Shown here piece by piece: positions 39,115 to 48,646 of a DNA stretch of 64,000 nt. Each line of letters starts with the position of its first letter. The stretch's first letter is position 1. The DNA is from CAVSJR01 sp963728285 (GTDB taxonomy: Bacteria; Actinomycetota; UBA4738; HRBIN12). Where the stretch lies: the NCBI GenBank assembly GCA_963728285.1, contig CAVSJR010000002.1, forward strand, positions 186,001 through 250,000, read 5' to 3'. The position numbers were made by a program, and so were the translations under genes. The notes under the pieces are model-generated. The model saw nothing but the letters and a program-made list of their open reading frames with translations, was not told where the DNA came from and ran no database searches.

Positions 39115-40041
39115 GTGCTCGATTACCACCTGCACCTGTGGCGCCACGGCGAGGAACCCTCGGGGGTGACGATCGAGCGGATCGCGGCGTATTGGCGCCG
39201 CGCCGAGGCCGCCGGCGTCCGCGAGATCGCCGTCACCGAGCATCTCTTCCGCTTCCATCAGGCGGACGCCGCGCTCGCGGGGTTCTGGGACGACGACCCG
39301 AACCCGGCGCTTCGCCCCGCGATGGCCGCCGCGTGGGCGAGCGAGGGTCGCGTCGACCTGGACCGCTACGTGGAGGTCGCGCTCGAGGCCCGGTCCGCCG
39401 GGCTGCCGGTCGTCCTGGGGATGGAGGTCGATCACTACCCCGGTCGGATGGACGCCGTCGCGTCCCTGCTCGAGCCCTATCCGTTCGACGTGCTGCTCGG
39501 CGCGGTGCACTGGCTCGGCGCCTGGGGGTTCGACGAACCCGACGTGCCGGCCTTCTCGAGGGAGTGGACGCTGCGCGGCGCGGAGGCTGCCTGGGATGGC
39601 TACGTCGCCGCCGTCGAGGAGATCGCGCGCTCCGGAGCCGTCGACGTGCTCGCCCACCCCGACTACATCAAGACGTGCGGTCCGAGTCCCGTTGCTCTGC
39701 AGGAGTTCCACGAGAGGATCGCCCGCGCCACGGCGGCCGGCGGGCTGGCCGCCGAGGTCTCCTCCGCGGCCTGGCACGAGGTCGAGGAGCCGTATCCCGC
39801 CCCCACGCTGCTCGAGCGCTTCCACCGGGCGGGCGTGCCGGTCACCACGGCCTCCGACGCCCACCACGAGCCCGACGTCGCGTACCGGATCGGGGACCTG
39901 CGCACGATGCTGCTCGGCGCAGGCTACGACGAGCTCACCGCGTTCCGCCGACGTCGGCCCCACCCGGTCCCCATGGGAGGCGATCTCCCCGTGGAGCACG
40001 GTGAGGAGGCGCCCGCCGACGATCCGGCCCGGGTACGATGA
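39115..40041 (+). CDS. PHP-domain phosphoesterase (histidinol-phosphatase type)
   Basis: 308 residues from GTG 39115 (LDYHLHLWRHG). PHP metal motifs are present: HLH at the N-terminus, EHLFRFH, GMEVDHYPG, HPDYIK, and SDAHHEPD. The length and DYHLHLW start fit the HisK-like group. It could hydrolyse histidinol phosphate, but no his gene is near, so a phosphoesterase of other substrates is possible. The stop overlaps the next gene by four bases (ATGA). Confidence 0.82.
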   Translation: MLDYHLHLWRHGEEPSGVTIERIAAYWRRAEAAGVREIAVTEHLFRFHQADAALAGFWDDDPNPALRPAMAAAWASEGRVDLDRYVEVALEARSAGLPVVLGMEVDHYPGRMDAVASLLEPYPFDVLLGAVHWLGAWGFDEPDVPAFSREWTLRGAEAAWDGYVAAVEEIARSGAVDVLAHPDYIKTCGPSPVALQEFHERIARATAAGGLAAEVSSAAWHEVEEPYPAPTLLERFHRAGVPVTTASDAHHEPDVAYRIGDLRTMLLGAGYDELTAFRRRRPHPVPMGGDLPVEHGEEAPADDPARVR

Positions 40042-41102
40042 CGGCCATGACCCCTTCCCCCCTCGAGATCCTTCGGGTGTCCGGGTCGCATCGGGAGGTC
40101 GGGTGCCAGATCGGCGAGGCATGCACGGCCCGGATCCGCGAGGACCTCGACTTCGACGACCGCATCCCGGCCGGCCGGAGCCGGCGCGAGCAGCTGGACC
40201 TGGCCGCCCGGTACCGTGCGGTCACCGAGGTGCGGCTTCCCTGGTTGCTCGAGGAGCTGGACGGCTGCGCCGAGGCCGCCGGCGTCGACCGGCTCGCCTT
40301 CTTCGCGGCCTCCATGGAGGAGATCTGGTACGAGCCTCGCCGCGTCACGTCGGGTCGATGCAGCGACCTCGTCGCGGGGCCCTCGGCGACCTCCGCCGGA
40401 CACCTGCTCGTCGGACACAACAACGACCTCTCCCCCGGCGAGGAGGACCGGCTGATCGCCATCGAGAAGTCCGTGCCGGGCGAGCCCGTCGTGTTCCAGA
40501 TCGGCGGCGCCCCGTGGCTCTCCGTTGGATTCAACTCCGCCGGACTGGCGCTCACCGGCAACGAGCTCTCGCCGAACGATGAGCGAATCGGCATCTCGCG
40601 CTCACACCAGGTGTTCGAGATCATGCGAGCGCGCACGATCGAGGAGGCGGTCGCGGCCTCGCTGCGGTCCGACCGAGCCTCCTCGTATAACAACGTGCTC
40701 ACGCACGCCCGCGGGGACGTCGTGAACGTCGAGGGCTCCGCGACGGATGCCGAGCTGACCGGCCTCGACGACGAGGGAACGCTCGCGCACACGAATCACT
40801 ACGTGTGCGACCGCATGCGGGCCTACGAGGGCGATCCCGAGTACGCGGCCCGATCGAACGTGCGCTACGAGCGCGCGAGGGAGCTCCTGGCCGAGCGCCG
40901 CGGCTCGATCGACGAGGCGACGCTTCGCGACATGCTCTCGGACCACGAGCGGGCGCCCGATTCACTCTGCCGCCATCCCGAGCGATCCGGAGACGGGACC
41001 AAGACGGTCTTCTGGTGCGTGGCCGACGTCACCGAGCGGCGCATCACCTTCGGGCGGGGAAATCCCTGCGACTCCGTCGCCCAGCGATACGCCTTCGCCT
41101 GA
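40038..41102 (+). CDS. C45-family peptidase / acyl-CoA:6-APA acyltransferase-like
   Basis: 354 residues. The likely N-terminal nucleophile after self-cleavage is Cys108 in VTSGRCSDLV, followed by LLVGHNNDLSPGEE and GFNSAGLALTGNEL, all typical of the AAT/C45 group. Such enzymes are autoproteolytic NTN hydrolases acting on amide or peptide bonds, and the family name comes from penicillin biosynthesis. No beta-lactam genes are present, so the natural substrate is unknown. It overlaps the upstream PHP gene and faces the amidohydrolase. Confidence 0.8.
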   Translation: MTAMTPSPLEILRVSGSHREVGCQIGEACTARIREDLDFDDRIPAGRSRREQLDLAARYRAVTEVRLPWLLEELDGCAEAAGVDRLAFFAASMEEIWYEPRRVTSGRCSDLVAGPSATSAGHLLVGHNNDLSPGEEDRLIAIEKSVPGEPVVFQIGGAPWLSVGFNSAGLALTGNELSPNDERIGISRSHQVFEIMRARTIEEAVAASLRSDRASSYNNVLTHARGDVVNVEGSATDAELTGLDDEGTLAHTNHYVCDRMRAYEGDPEYAARSNVRYERARELLAERRGSIDEATLRDMLSDHERAPDSLCRHPERSGDGTKTVFWCVADVTERRITFGRGNPCDSVAQRYAFA

Positions 41103-41137
41103 CCCCGGCCCACCCTCCGCCGCACGTCCGCGTCGCC

Positions 41138-42326
41138 TCACGTCCCGCGCGCCACGTACTCCCCGTCCTTCATGACGAGCTCGGGGTCGAGGAGCTGGCG
41201 GATGTCCTCGAGCGGATCGCCCGGCGAACACGACGAGGTCGGCCCGCGCGCCGACCTCGATGACCCCCACGTCCGGTCGGCGGAGCAGCCCCGCCGCGTT
41301 GGAGGTCGCCGCCTGCATCGCCTTGAGGGGGGTGAGCCCCCACTCGACCATCCGGATGATCTCCACGGGCGCGCTGCCGTGCGGGTTGAACGGCGTGCCG
41401 GCGTCGGTTCCGCACGCGTGACGAACGCCCGCGCGCGTGGCCCGGCGGAACGAGTCGCGCGCCAGATCCGCGATGGAGCGGCCCTTCCGCACGGCGTACT
41501 CCGGCACCTCATCGGGATGATCCACGATGCCTCGGAGCGCGTTGATGGTGGCGACGTGGTACGTGCCTCGCTCCTTCATCCTCCGGGCCGTCTCGGGGGT
41601 GATCATCGATCCGTGCTCGATCGAGTCCACGCCGGCCTCGACGGCGAGCGCGATCCCGCCGGCCCCGATCGCGTGCGCCGCGACGCCGTAGCCCCACGTG
41701 TGCGCCTCGTCGGTCGCCGCCTCGAGCTCCTCCGCGGTGAACGCGGTGAACTCGGCCGAGATCCCCGGCGTCAGGACCCCGCCGGTGGCGATGACCTTGA
41801 TCGCGCGAGCTCCGTCCCGGATCTCCTCGCGGACCGCGCGCCGGACGGCGTCCGGGCCGTCGACCTCTCGAGCCAGCCCGATGCTGTGGCCGTGGCCGCC
41901 GGTGATCGTCAGCGCGCGTCCGGCCGCGACCACGCGCGCACCGGGGATGATCCCCTCGTCGATCGCGCGCGCGACCTCGCAGACGACGGAGCCGGCGCCG
42001 CCGAGGTCGCGGACCGTCGTGACGCCGTGATCGAGATGACGGACCGCGTTCTGGGCGGCCCGGAGCGCCGCGAGCGCCGGCGTCAGCCCTCGCGCCTCCT
42101 CCTCGAAGTCCGGTGAGCCGGCGAAACACAGATGAACGTGGCAGTCGATGAGCCCCGGTGTGAGCGTCCGGCCGCGTCCCTCCTCCTCGTGGGCGGCGCG
42201 CGCCTCGCGCGGAGCCCGCGCGTGCGGGCCGACCCAGCTGATGCGCCCGTCGGCGACGAGGACGCCCGCCTTCGTCTTGAGGGTGCGGCCGTCGAACAGC
42301 GTGACGCCGGCGAAGTAGGTGGCCAT
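41138..42326 (-). CDS. Metal-dependent amidohydrolase (imidazolonepropionase/prolidase-like; one frameshift)
   Basis: 395 residues after removing one base near 41222. The amidohydrolase motifs are complete: DCHVHLCFAG for the first metal histidines, KVIATGGVLTPG for the carboxylated-lysine region, AAHAIG and SIEHGSMI for later histidines, and CGTDAGTPFNPHG with the catalytic aspartate. After the break the protein ends DLVVFAGDPLEDI...ELVMKDGEYVARG. It hydrolyses C-N bonds in cyclic or dipeptide substrates. It lies 13 bases after a cupin gene on the same strand and probably shares its transcript. Confidence 0.87.
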
Positions 42327-42339
42327 GCCGCCGCGAACC

Positions 42340-42711
42340 TCAGGCGCCCCAGGGCGGCACGCCTCGGTCGCCGTCGGGCCGGATGAAGGCGGTCCCGGAC
42401 GGCATCGCCACGATCAGCTCCGCCGGGCGCTCGCCCGCGAAGGAGTGGTGGAGGACGCCCGCCGGGATGATGACCGAATCGCCGAGCTCCACGGCGAACT
42501 CCCGCCCGTCCAGCACGGCGGTGAGCGAGCCGGCCGAGAGGTAGAAGACCTCCTCGTGGTCGTGTCGGTGCGGCGGCAACGCCCCGTTCGGCGGCAGGGA
42601 CACCTTGTAGGTCATCGTCTCGGTGGCGCCCCGCGTTGGGGACGCGAGCCCCGTGACGATGCTGCCCTGCAGGTCGAAGGTCGGAGCCTCCTGGGATCGA
42701 ACGATCGGCAC
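42340..42711 (-). CDS. Small cupin protein
   Basis: 123 residues from GTG 42711, chosen because ggaggg lies six bases upstream; an ATG at 42747 is less likely. The cupin motif 1 has its metal histidines (PPHRHDHEEVFYLSAG) and motif 2 is LGDSVIIPAGVLHHSF. A single-domain cupin of this kind may be an isomerase, a dioxygenase or a binding protein. It is upstream of and close to the amidohydrolase, suggesting a linked degradative step. Confidence 0.8.
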   Translation of the reverse strand: MPIVRSQEAPTFDLQGSIVTGLASPTRGATETMTYKVSLPPNGALPPHRHDHEEVFYLSAGSLTAVLDGREFAVELGDSVIIPAGVLHHSFAGERPAELIVAMPSGTAFIRPDGDRGVPPWGA

Positions 42712-42850
42712 GTTGCGCCCTCCAGTCGTGCGGTGGATGCACAGCATGCCATCTCGCGACGGGCCCCGGCGGCGGCGTGGCCCCGTAGGCCGAACGTCCC
42801 ACGCGAGCCATCGGCCGACCGTCCCACGAGAACCCGATCGGCGGCACTGC

Positions 42851-42856
42851 TAGGCT
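42851..42856 (+). promoter_or_regulatory. Possible -10 element (TAGGCT) upstream of tldD
   Basis: TAGGCT lies 71 bases before the tldD GTG in the divergent spacer with the cupin gene. The same hexamer occurs 30 bases before the CBS gene at 45785. It fits TAnnnT; no -35 box is evident. Confidence 0.3.
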
Positions 42857-42927
42857 TGCCGCCGATCGTGCCGGTCGACCGCTCGCCGGACCCATCACGC
42901 GATCGGAACGAAGGGGAGGATCACCGG

Positions 42928-44367
42928 GTGCTCGATGTGGCGAGGCAGGCGGTCGAGGCCGCCCGGGCGGCCGGCGCGGAGTACGCGGACGCCCGCGCCG
43001 GCACCGACGAGACGGAGTCGCTGACCGTTCGCAACCAGGAGATGGAGGGCATCGACCGGTCGCGATCCACGGGCCTCGGCATCCGCGTCCTGGTCGACGG
43101 CCGGTGGGGATTCGCCTCGACCGCGCGGCGAGACGACGCGGAGATCGATCGCACCGCCGCGCTCGCCGTGGAGATCGCGCGCGCGGCCTCCCGCCTCCCC
43201 GGCGACCCGGTGGACCTCGCGCCGGTCGAGCCGGCGGTGGCGACGTGGCACTCCCCGATGCAGGAGGACCCCTTCAACGTTCCGCTCGAGGAGAAGGTCT
43301 CGTTGCTGATGGAGGCGAGCCGGCGGATGCAGGGGGTCGAGGGCGTCGCGTTCGCGGAGGCCTCGCTGGACCTGTTTCGCCGCCGCACGTGCTTCGCGTC
43401 CAGCGAGGGAGCCGCCCTCGATCAGACGACCGTGCAGTCGGGCGGCGGGATCGAGGCGACGACGCTCGGCGAGGGCGAGATCCAACGTCGTTCGTTCCCC
43501 AACTCCTTCCGTGGCCACGTCGCCGCCGCGGGGTGGGAGCACATCCGGCGGCTCGGCCTCGTCGACGAGGCGGAGCGGACGGGCTCGGAGGCCGTCGAGC
43601 TGCTGTCCGCGAAGGAGTGCCCGAGCGAGATCACGACGCTGGTGCTCGACAGCGGCCAGATGGAGCTCCAGGTGCACGAGTCGATCGGTCACGCCGTCGA
43701 GCTCGACCGCGTCCTCGGGATGGAGGAGTCCTACGCGGGCTCCTCCTTCGTCCATCCGGAGGACCGCGGGAAGCTTCGCTACGGGAGCGAGCTCGTGAAC
43801 ATCACCGCCGATGCCACGCTCGCCGGCGGCATCGGGTCGTTCGCGTACGACGACGAGGGCGTCCCGGCCAGCCGCACGCCGATCATCGTCGACGGCGTGT
43901 TCGAGCGCTTCCTCTCCAGCCGCGAGACCGCGCCCGTCATCGGCGAGACGTCCAACGGCACGATGCGCGCCGACGGGTGGGCGCACCTGCCGCTCATCCG
44001 GATGACCAACATCTCCATCGAGCCCAAGGAGGGCTCGCTCGCCGACATCATCGGCGACACCAAGGACGGCATCTTCATGGCCACGAACAGCTCGTGGTCG
44101 ATCGACGACCACCGCATCAACTTCCAGTTCGGCTGCGAGATCGCCTGGCGGATCAAGGACGGACGGCTCACGGAGATGTATCGCAACCCGAACTACACGG
44201 GCATCACGCCCGAGTTCTGGGGCTCGTGCGACGCGGTCGCCGGCCGCGAGGACTGGACGGTGTGGGGGACGCCGAACTGCGGGAAGGGCCAGCCCGGCCA
44301 GGTCGCCCGCGTCGGGCACGGAACGTCCCCGGCGCGCTTCCGCGACGTTCGCGTGGGGGTGCGCTGA
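42928..44367 (+). CDS. tldD: Metalloprotease TldD
   Basis: 479 residues from GTG 42928 behind ggagga. The zinc-binding motif HESIGHAVELD (HExxxH) is intact, together with SGSQ-type strands and FGCEIAWRIKDGRL near the end. TldD pairs with TldE to form a hetero-dimeric protease that degrades or matures small peptides, including modified peptides. The stop shares a base with the tldE start (TGATG), so both are made together. Confidence 0.93.
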   Translation: MLDVARQAVEAARAAGAEYADARAGTDETESLTVRNQEMEGIDRSRSTGLGIRVLVDGRWGFASTARRDDAEIDRTAALAVEIARAASRLPGDPVDLAPVEPAVATWHSPMQEDPFNVPLEEKVSLLMEASRRMQGVEGVAFAEASLDLFRRRTCFASSEGAALDQTTVQSGGGIEATTLGEGEIQRRSFPNSFRGHVAAAGWEHIRRLGLVDEAERTGSEAVELLSAKECPSEITTLVLDSGQMELQVHESIGHAVELDRVLGMEESYAGSSFVHPEDRGKLRYGSELVNITADATLAGGIGSFAYDDEGVPASRTPIIVDGVFERFLSSRETAPVIGETSNGTMRADGWAHLPLIRMTNISIEPKEGSLADIIGDTKDGIFMATNSSWSIDDHRINFQFGCEIAWRIKDGRLTEMYRNPNYTGITPEFWGSCDAVAGREDWTVWGTPNCGKGQPGQVARVGHGTSPARFRDVRVGVR

Positions 44368-45716
44368 TGCCCGGCCTCGTCGGACGCGACGGCTTCGAGG
44401 CCATCGCCGACGCCGCGCTCGAGCTGTCGGGCGTGGACGGCGTGGAGGTCCTCCTGCTCCACCAATGGGGAGGCCTCACCCGATTCGCGTCGTCGGAGAT
44501 CCACCAGAGCACGTCGAACGAGGACACCGAGCTCCGCGTACGGGTCGTCGTCGGGGGGCGGATCGGCGTCGCCTCCACGAACGAGTTCTCGGCCGAGGGC
44601 GCACGTCGGGCGGCGAGGAGCGCGAAGGAGATGGCCGAGGTCGTCGCGCCGGACCCCTTGTTCCCCGGCCTCGCTCCCAAGGCGCCCGTGGATGATCGCC
44701 AAGGCTTCGACGATGCGACGGCCTCCGCCGACCCGCGGCAGCGGGCCGAGGGCGTCGCGACGCTGGTGGCCCAGGCCGCCGACGGCTTCGTCGCCGCGGG
44801 AGCGTTCGAGACGACGGCCGTGGAGCTCGGGCTCGCGAACACCGAGGGACAGCGCTGCTGGGCGCCCTCGTCGCTCGCGTCCATCTCGACCGTGATGACC
44901 GGAGGAGATGGAGGCAGCGGCTTCGCCGAGACCTTCACGAGCACGCTCGGCGAGGTCGATGCGGAGGCCGTCGGAAGGCGCGCCGCCGACAAGGCCCGCC
45001 GCAGCCAGAACCCCAAACCGATCGACCCAGGCACGTTCGAGGTCGTCCTCGAGCCGTCGGCCACGGCGACCCTGGTGGGGTTCCTCGCGTTCATGGGCTT
45101 CGGCGGACGGTTGATCGCCGAGGGCCGTTCGTGCTTCTCCGGCAAGGAGGGCCAGCGCGTCGCCGCGCCGTCGGTTTCCATCTACGACGATGCGCGCTCG
45201 CCGGACACGGTGGGGTTTCCCTTCGACTTCGAGGGCGTCCCACGCCAGCGCGTGGACCTGATCTCCGACGGCGTGTTCCAAGACGGCGTGTACGACCTTC
45301 GGACGGCCAAGCAGACGGGCAAACGCTCGACGGGCCACGCGTTGCCGCCGCCCGACCCCGACGGGCCGACGCCGCTCAACCTGTTCATGGCGACCGGCGA
45401 TGCCTCGCTGGACGACATGATCTCGGCGACCCAGCACGGGCTGCTCATCTCGAGGTTCCACTACTCGAACGTGGTGCATCCCGTGGAGTCCACCATCACC
45501 GGGATGACGCGCGACGGCACCTTTCTGATCGAGGGCGGCGAGATCACCCACCCGGTGCAGAACCTGCGAATGACGCAGTCGATCATCGAGGCCCTTCTGG
45601 CGACCTCCATGATCGGGGACCGGACCGAGCTCGCGAGCGAGTTCTTCTTCTCGGCCTCCCGGGTGCCGGCGCTGAAGGTCGACCGCTTCCAGTTCACGGG
45701 TCGAAGCGACCACTGA
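44367..45716 (+). CDS. tldE: Metalloprotease subunit TldE/PmbA
   Basis: 449 residues, the usual length. It lacks the HExxxH motif found in TldD, as expected for the non-catalytic partner, and has LLISRFHYSNVVHPVESTITGMTRDGTFLIEGG close to the C-terminus, a region conserved in PmbA proteins. The TldD/E complex is an intracellular protease. It follows tldD with one-base overlap. No ribosomal peptide cluster is nearby, so a general peptide-processing role is likely. Confidence 0.93.
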   Translation: MPGLVGRDGFEAIADAALELSGVDGVEVLLLHQWGGLTRFASSEIHQSTSNEDTELRVRVVVGGRIGVASTNEFSAEGARRAARSAKEMAEVVAPDPLFPGLAPKAPVDDRQGFDDATASADPRQRAEGVATLVAQAADGFVAAGAFETTAVELGLANTEGQRCWAPSSLASISTVMTGGDGGSGFAETFTSTLGEVDAEAVGRRAADKARRSQNPKPIDPGTFEVVLEPSATATLVGFLAFMGFGGRLIAEGRSCFSGKEGQRVAAPSVSIYDDARSPDTVGFPFDFEGVPRQRVDLISDGVFQDGVYDLRTAKQTGKRSTGHALPPPDPDGPTPLNLFMATGDASLDDMISATQHGLLISRFHYSNVVHPVESTITGMTRDGTFLIEGGEITHPVQNLRMTQSIIEALLATSMIGDRTELASEFFFSASRVPALKVDRFQFTGRSDH

Positions 45717-45748
45717 TCGTCCCCCGCCGGGCCGCCGGCGCGGTCGGG

Positions 45749-45754
45749 TAGGCT
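45749..45754 (+). promoter_or_regulatory. Possible -10 element (TAGGCT) for the CBS gene
   Basis: TAGGCT lies 30 bases before ATG 45785. A strong ribosome site (aaggagg) follows it. The position fits a short 5' leader. Confidence 0.35.
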
Positions 45755-45784
45755 TAGCTCCCCGAGGTCCCCGAAGGAGGCGTC

Positions 45785-46240
45785 ATGCACGTCGCAGAGA
45801 TCATGCAGACGAACGTGAAGACGGCAACGCCCGACGCCACGTTCGCCGAGGTGGCGAGGCTGCTTCACGACAACCGCATCTCCTCGGTCGTCGTGATGGA
45901 GGGCGACCGGCTGGCCGGGATCGTGACGGAGCGCGATGTCGTGAACATGGTGGCCGAGGGCGTCGATCCCAGGGAGATCTCCATCGGCGACCGCATGACG
46001 CGCGACCTCGACACCGTGGAGTCGAGGACCGACATCGCGGAGGCCGCCGAGCACATGGCACGACTGCAGATCCGCCACCTTCCGGTCGTGGAGCGCGGCT
46101 CCGTGGCCGGCATCATCTCGATCCGAGACCTCACCAACTGGGCCGTGGAGGAGCTGGCCGGCGGCCACGAGCTGGCCGACCTGCAGCGCAGCCACACCAC
46201 GCTTGAGGCGGCCGCGAAGATCAACCGCACGACGTCCTGA
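45785..46240 (+). CDS. CBS-domain pair protein
   Basis: 151 residues forming two CBS motifs: VAEIMQTNVKTATPD...VVVMEGDRLAGIVTERDVV (1-60) and IGDRMTRDLDTVES...LPVVERGSVAGIISIRDL (65-120). Stand-alone CBS pairs bind adenine nucleotides such as AMP, ATP or SAM and regulate a partner. The partner is not evident here. A short helical tail follows. ATG 45785 follows aaggagg. Confidence 0.88.
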   Translation: MHVAEIMQTNVKTATPDATFAEVARLLHDNRISSVVVMEGDRLAGIVTERDVVNMVAEGVDPREISIGDRMTRDLDTVESRTDIAEAAEHMARLQIRHLPVVERGSVAGIISIRDLTNWAVEELAGGHELADLQRSHTTLEAAAKINRTTS

Positions 46241-46329
46241 GGCGCGTCGGCGCCTGCACGCCACGGCCGCGAGGCGGCGGCACCCCCGCGCGGTTTCACC
46301 TCCGGCGGTTTCCTGCCGATATCGGAGGG

Positions 46330-47049
46330 GTGGCTACGGACCACACGCCCCCCGATCGCCCGGACGCGAACGACGAGCCGAACGGCCCGCTCGCGCGCGT
46401 CCTCGCGTTCCCCGTCGGCCGCTCGGGGACGCAGCGACGCCGTCGCCGCGACGCCCCGGCGTCCCAGCCGGTCCGAACCTCCCTCGGGCCCGAACGGCGC
46501 CTCACCATCGTCCGGGCGGCCATCGACGGCTGGGCACGCGCGGCCGGGCGCGCCGGCACCGACGCGGCCGGCGAGGCCCTCAAGGGGGCGGCTCACAACG
46601 TGATCGCGGCCCTCGTGCTGGCGGGGGCCGACGACCTGACGCTCGAGGGATCCGCCTCCAGGCCGGTCGTCGTCGCCGTCTTCGACGGCGGCGATCACGC
46701 TCACCGGGCGCTCTCCGCGGCCGAGGGGCTGCGCCGGACGATCTCGGGCCCCACGCGCCCGGAGCTGCGGTTCGACGTCCGGACGGGCGTCCACTCCGCG
46801 AGCATCATGGACCTCGTCGTGGGCGGGAACGATCCGATGCCGTTTCGCGCCGTCGGGACGCTCTACGCGCTCGCCGAGCGGCTCCAGGAGGCGGCGGAGC
46901 CCGGAGAGGTCCTGCTGTCCGCCGAGACGCTCGGGCACGTCATGAGCCTCGCCTCCGTCGACCTCAAGGGTCCGGTGGCGCTGAACGACCACGGCGAGGT
47001 CCGAGAGGCCTATTGCCTGCTGGGCCTCCGCGCCGATCACGGCGCCTGA
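46330..47049 (+). CDS. Degenerate class III cyclase-like protein, no catalytic aspartates
   Basis: 239 residues from GTG 46330 behind ggagggg. The last 110 residues follow the second half of a class III cyclase: VVVAVFDGG, FDVRTGVHSA, PFRAVGTLYALAERLQ and AEPGEVLLSAETLG. The first metal-binding strand and both metal aspartates are missing, and the catalytic Asn is replaced. It is therefore unlikely to make cAMP; a nucleotide-binding or dimerisation role is possible. The N-terminus is basic and low-complexity. A second protein of this kind is encoded at 62 kb. Confidence 0.6.
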   Translation: MATDHTPPDRPDANDEPNGPLARVLAFPVGRSGTQRRRRRDAPASQPVRTSLGPERRLTIVRAAIDGWARAAGRAGTDAAGEALKGAAHNVIAALVLAGADDLTLEGSASRPVVVAVFDGGDHAHRALSAAEGLRRTISGPTRPELRFDVRTGVHSASIMDLVVGGNDPMPFRAVGTLYALAERLQEAAEPGEVLLSAETLGHVMSLASVDLKGPVALNDHGEVREAYCLLGLRADHGA

Positions 47050-47072
47050 CCGGCCGGCTCGCCGGCCCCATC

Positions 47073-47765
47073 TCACAGGGACTCGAGCACCGCCGGGAGC
47101 TCGCTCAGCGAGTGGATGCTCGCGTCGGGCTCGCTCAGTTGCTCGGCCGTCGGGCGGCGCGGGGCCTCGCCCCGCAGGACCCAGACGGCTCGCATGCCCT
47201 CCGCCTGTGCGGGCCGCACGTCGTAGTCGAGCCTGTCCCCCACCATGACGGCTCGACCGGGCTCGACGCCCGCCAGGCGAAGGGCGTGGGCGTAGAGCGC
47301 CTGGTCGGGCTTCTCGAGCCCGAGATCGTCGGAGATCCCCCAGACGTCGAGGAACGCGTCGATCCCGTCGCGCCGCAGCGCGGCTCGAACGTCGCTCGGT
47401 TGATTCGCGATGATCCCCAGGCGATATCGTCGCTTGAGGACGCCGAGGGCCGGGAGCACGTCGGCCTCGAGCGCCTCGGGCGTGTAGCTCCAGTAGGCGG
47501 AGGCACGACGCCGCAGGGCCTCGGTGCGCTCGTCGAGCGTCCCGCCGGAGAGGAAGGCCGCCGCGAGCCGCCGGCGGAAGGAGCCCCCCTGCAGGTCGCG
47601 GCAGCGCTCGTACTCACGGTCGAAGGCATCGTCGCCGACCGATGCGCCGAGATCCCGCAGCGCGAGCAGCAGCGCCCGCCGATACACCGTGTCGTCGTAG
47701 ATCACGCCGCCGACGTCGAGGAAGACGACGTCGATGGCGGACGCGCCCCCCTCGTGCTCGCTCAC
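47073..47765 (-). CDS. HAD-superfamily hydrolase
   Basis: 230 residues from GTG 47765 overlapping the PHP-gene stop (GTGA). Motif 1 is VVFLDVGGVIYDD, motif 2 IIANQPSDV, and motif 4 VMVGDRLDYDV with the metal aspartates. A helical cap lies between (residues 20-90). It belongs to the HAD-IA/2-haloacid-type phosphatases; the substrate is probably a small phosphorylated metabolite. It is downstream of a PHP hydrolase in the same transcript. Confidence 0.85.
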   Translation of the reverse strand: MSEHEGGASAIDVVFLDVGGVIYDDTVYRRALLLALRDLGASVGDDAFDREYERCRDLQGGSFRRRLAAAFLSGGTLDERTEALRRRASAYWSYTPEALEADVLPALGVLKRRYRLGIIANQPSDVRAALRRDGIDAFLDVWGISDDLGLEKPDQALYAHALRLAGVEPGRAVMVGDRLDYDVRPAQAEGMRAVWVLRGEAPRRPTAEQLSEPDASIHSLSELPAVLESL

Positions 47766-48598
47766 CCCCGGCCGGCGGCGACGAGCAGGGCCTCGAACTG
47801 CCGCGGCTCCGTCGTCTCGGACCCGAGCCGCATGGGGTCGTAGCGAGCGCCGTGGCAGTCGGAGGCGCCGGTGATCGCGACGCCGAGCCGCCCCGCCAGC
47901 TCCCGATACCGAGCGCGCTGGGCCTCGTCGTGATCGGGATGATCCACCTCGAGGCCCGCCATCCCCCCCTCGGCCATCGCCTCGATCAACTCGTCGGGCA
48001 CCGATCCCTGGCCCTTCCACATGCCGGGGTGGGCCAGCACGCAGACGCCGCCGGCCCGTTCGATCAGCGCGAGCGCATCCAGCGGGTGCAGCGCGTGCTT
48101 CGGCACCGCGGCGGGGCCGTCGTCGGAGATGAACCGGTCGAAGGCCGACTTCTCGTCCGGGACGATCCCCGCCTCGACCATCGCCTGCGCCACGTGGGGC
48201 CTCGCGATGAGGCCACCGCCGGCGATGTCCCGGACCCGTTCGAACTCGACCGGATAGCCGAGGTCCTGCAGCTTCCGGACCATCAGCTCCCCCCTGCGGA
48301 ACCGTGAGTCGTTCAGGCGCTGAAGCTCCGCTCGCAGCGCCTCGTCCTGCGGATCCACCCAGTAGGCGAGGACGTGAAGGCTCGCCCCCTCGTATTCGGC
48401 CGAGAACTCGATGCCGGGAACGAGCGCGAGGCCGGCCTCGTCCGCGGCGGCGGCGGCCTCGTCGAGCCCGCTCGTGGTGTCGTGGTCGGTGATCGCGACG
48501 GTGTCCAGGTCGCGCTCGACGGCGAGCCGGACGACCTCGGTCGGGCTCAGGGTGCCGTCCGACTCGCTCGTGTGGGCGTGCAGATCGATGCCGGCCAT
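47762..48598 (-). CDS. PHP-domain 5'-3' exonuclease-like protein (TrpH/RNase AM family)
   Basis: 278 residues from ATG 48598. Metal motifs: IDLHAHTSESDGTLSP, AITDHDTTSG, GIEFSAEY, CVLAHPGMWKG and GASDCHG. These match the YciV/TrpH group, whose E. coli member (RNase AM) removes 5' nucleotides from DNA and RNA ends. A longer frame upstream to 48628 is possible, but MAGIDLHAHT is the typical family start. It is 48 bases after the FMN dehydrogenase. Confidence 0.87.
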   Translation of the reverse strand: MAGIDLHAHTSESDGTLSPTEVVRLAVERDLDTVAITDHDTTSGLDEAAAAADEAGLALVPGIEFSAEYEGASLHVLAYWVDPQDEALRAELQRLNDSRFRRGELMVRKLQDLGYPVEFERVRDIAGGGLIARPHVAQAMVEAGIVPDEKSAFDRFISDDGPAAVPKHALHPLDALALIERAGGVCVLAHPGMWKGQGSVPDELIEAMAEGGMAGLEVDHPDHDEAQRARYRELAGRLGVAITGASDCHGARYDPMRLGSETTEPRQFEALLVAAGRG

Positions 48599-48646
48599 GG
48601 GTCGGCCATAGTGGCACAGGCGCCACACCTCGTCACCCGGCGGCGG

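Noticed and set aside
39106..40004. C-terminal extension of the bactofilin-like protein through the PHP gene
   Set aside because: The extension is Arg/Pro-rich with no motif, and the PHP protein in the other frame is intact. One inserted base explains the run-on.
43104..45716. Open frame of 870 codons overlapping tldD and tldE in another plus-strand frame
   Set aside because: The tldD and tldE frames carry the family motifs, and this frame has none until it merges with tldE.
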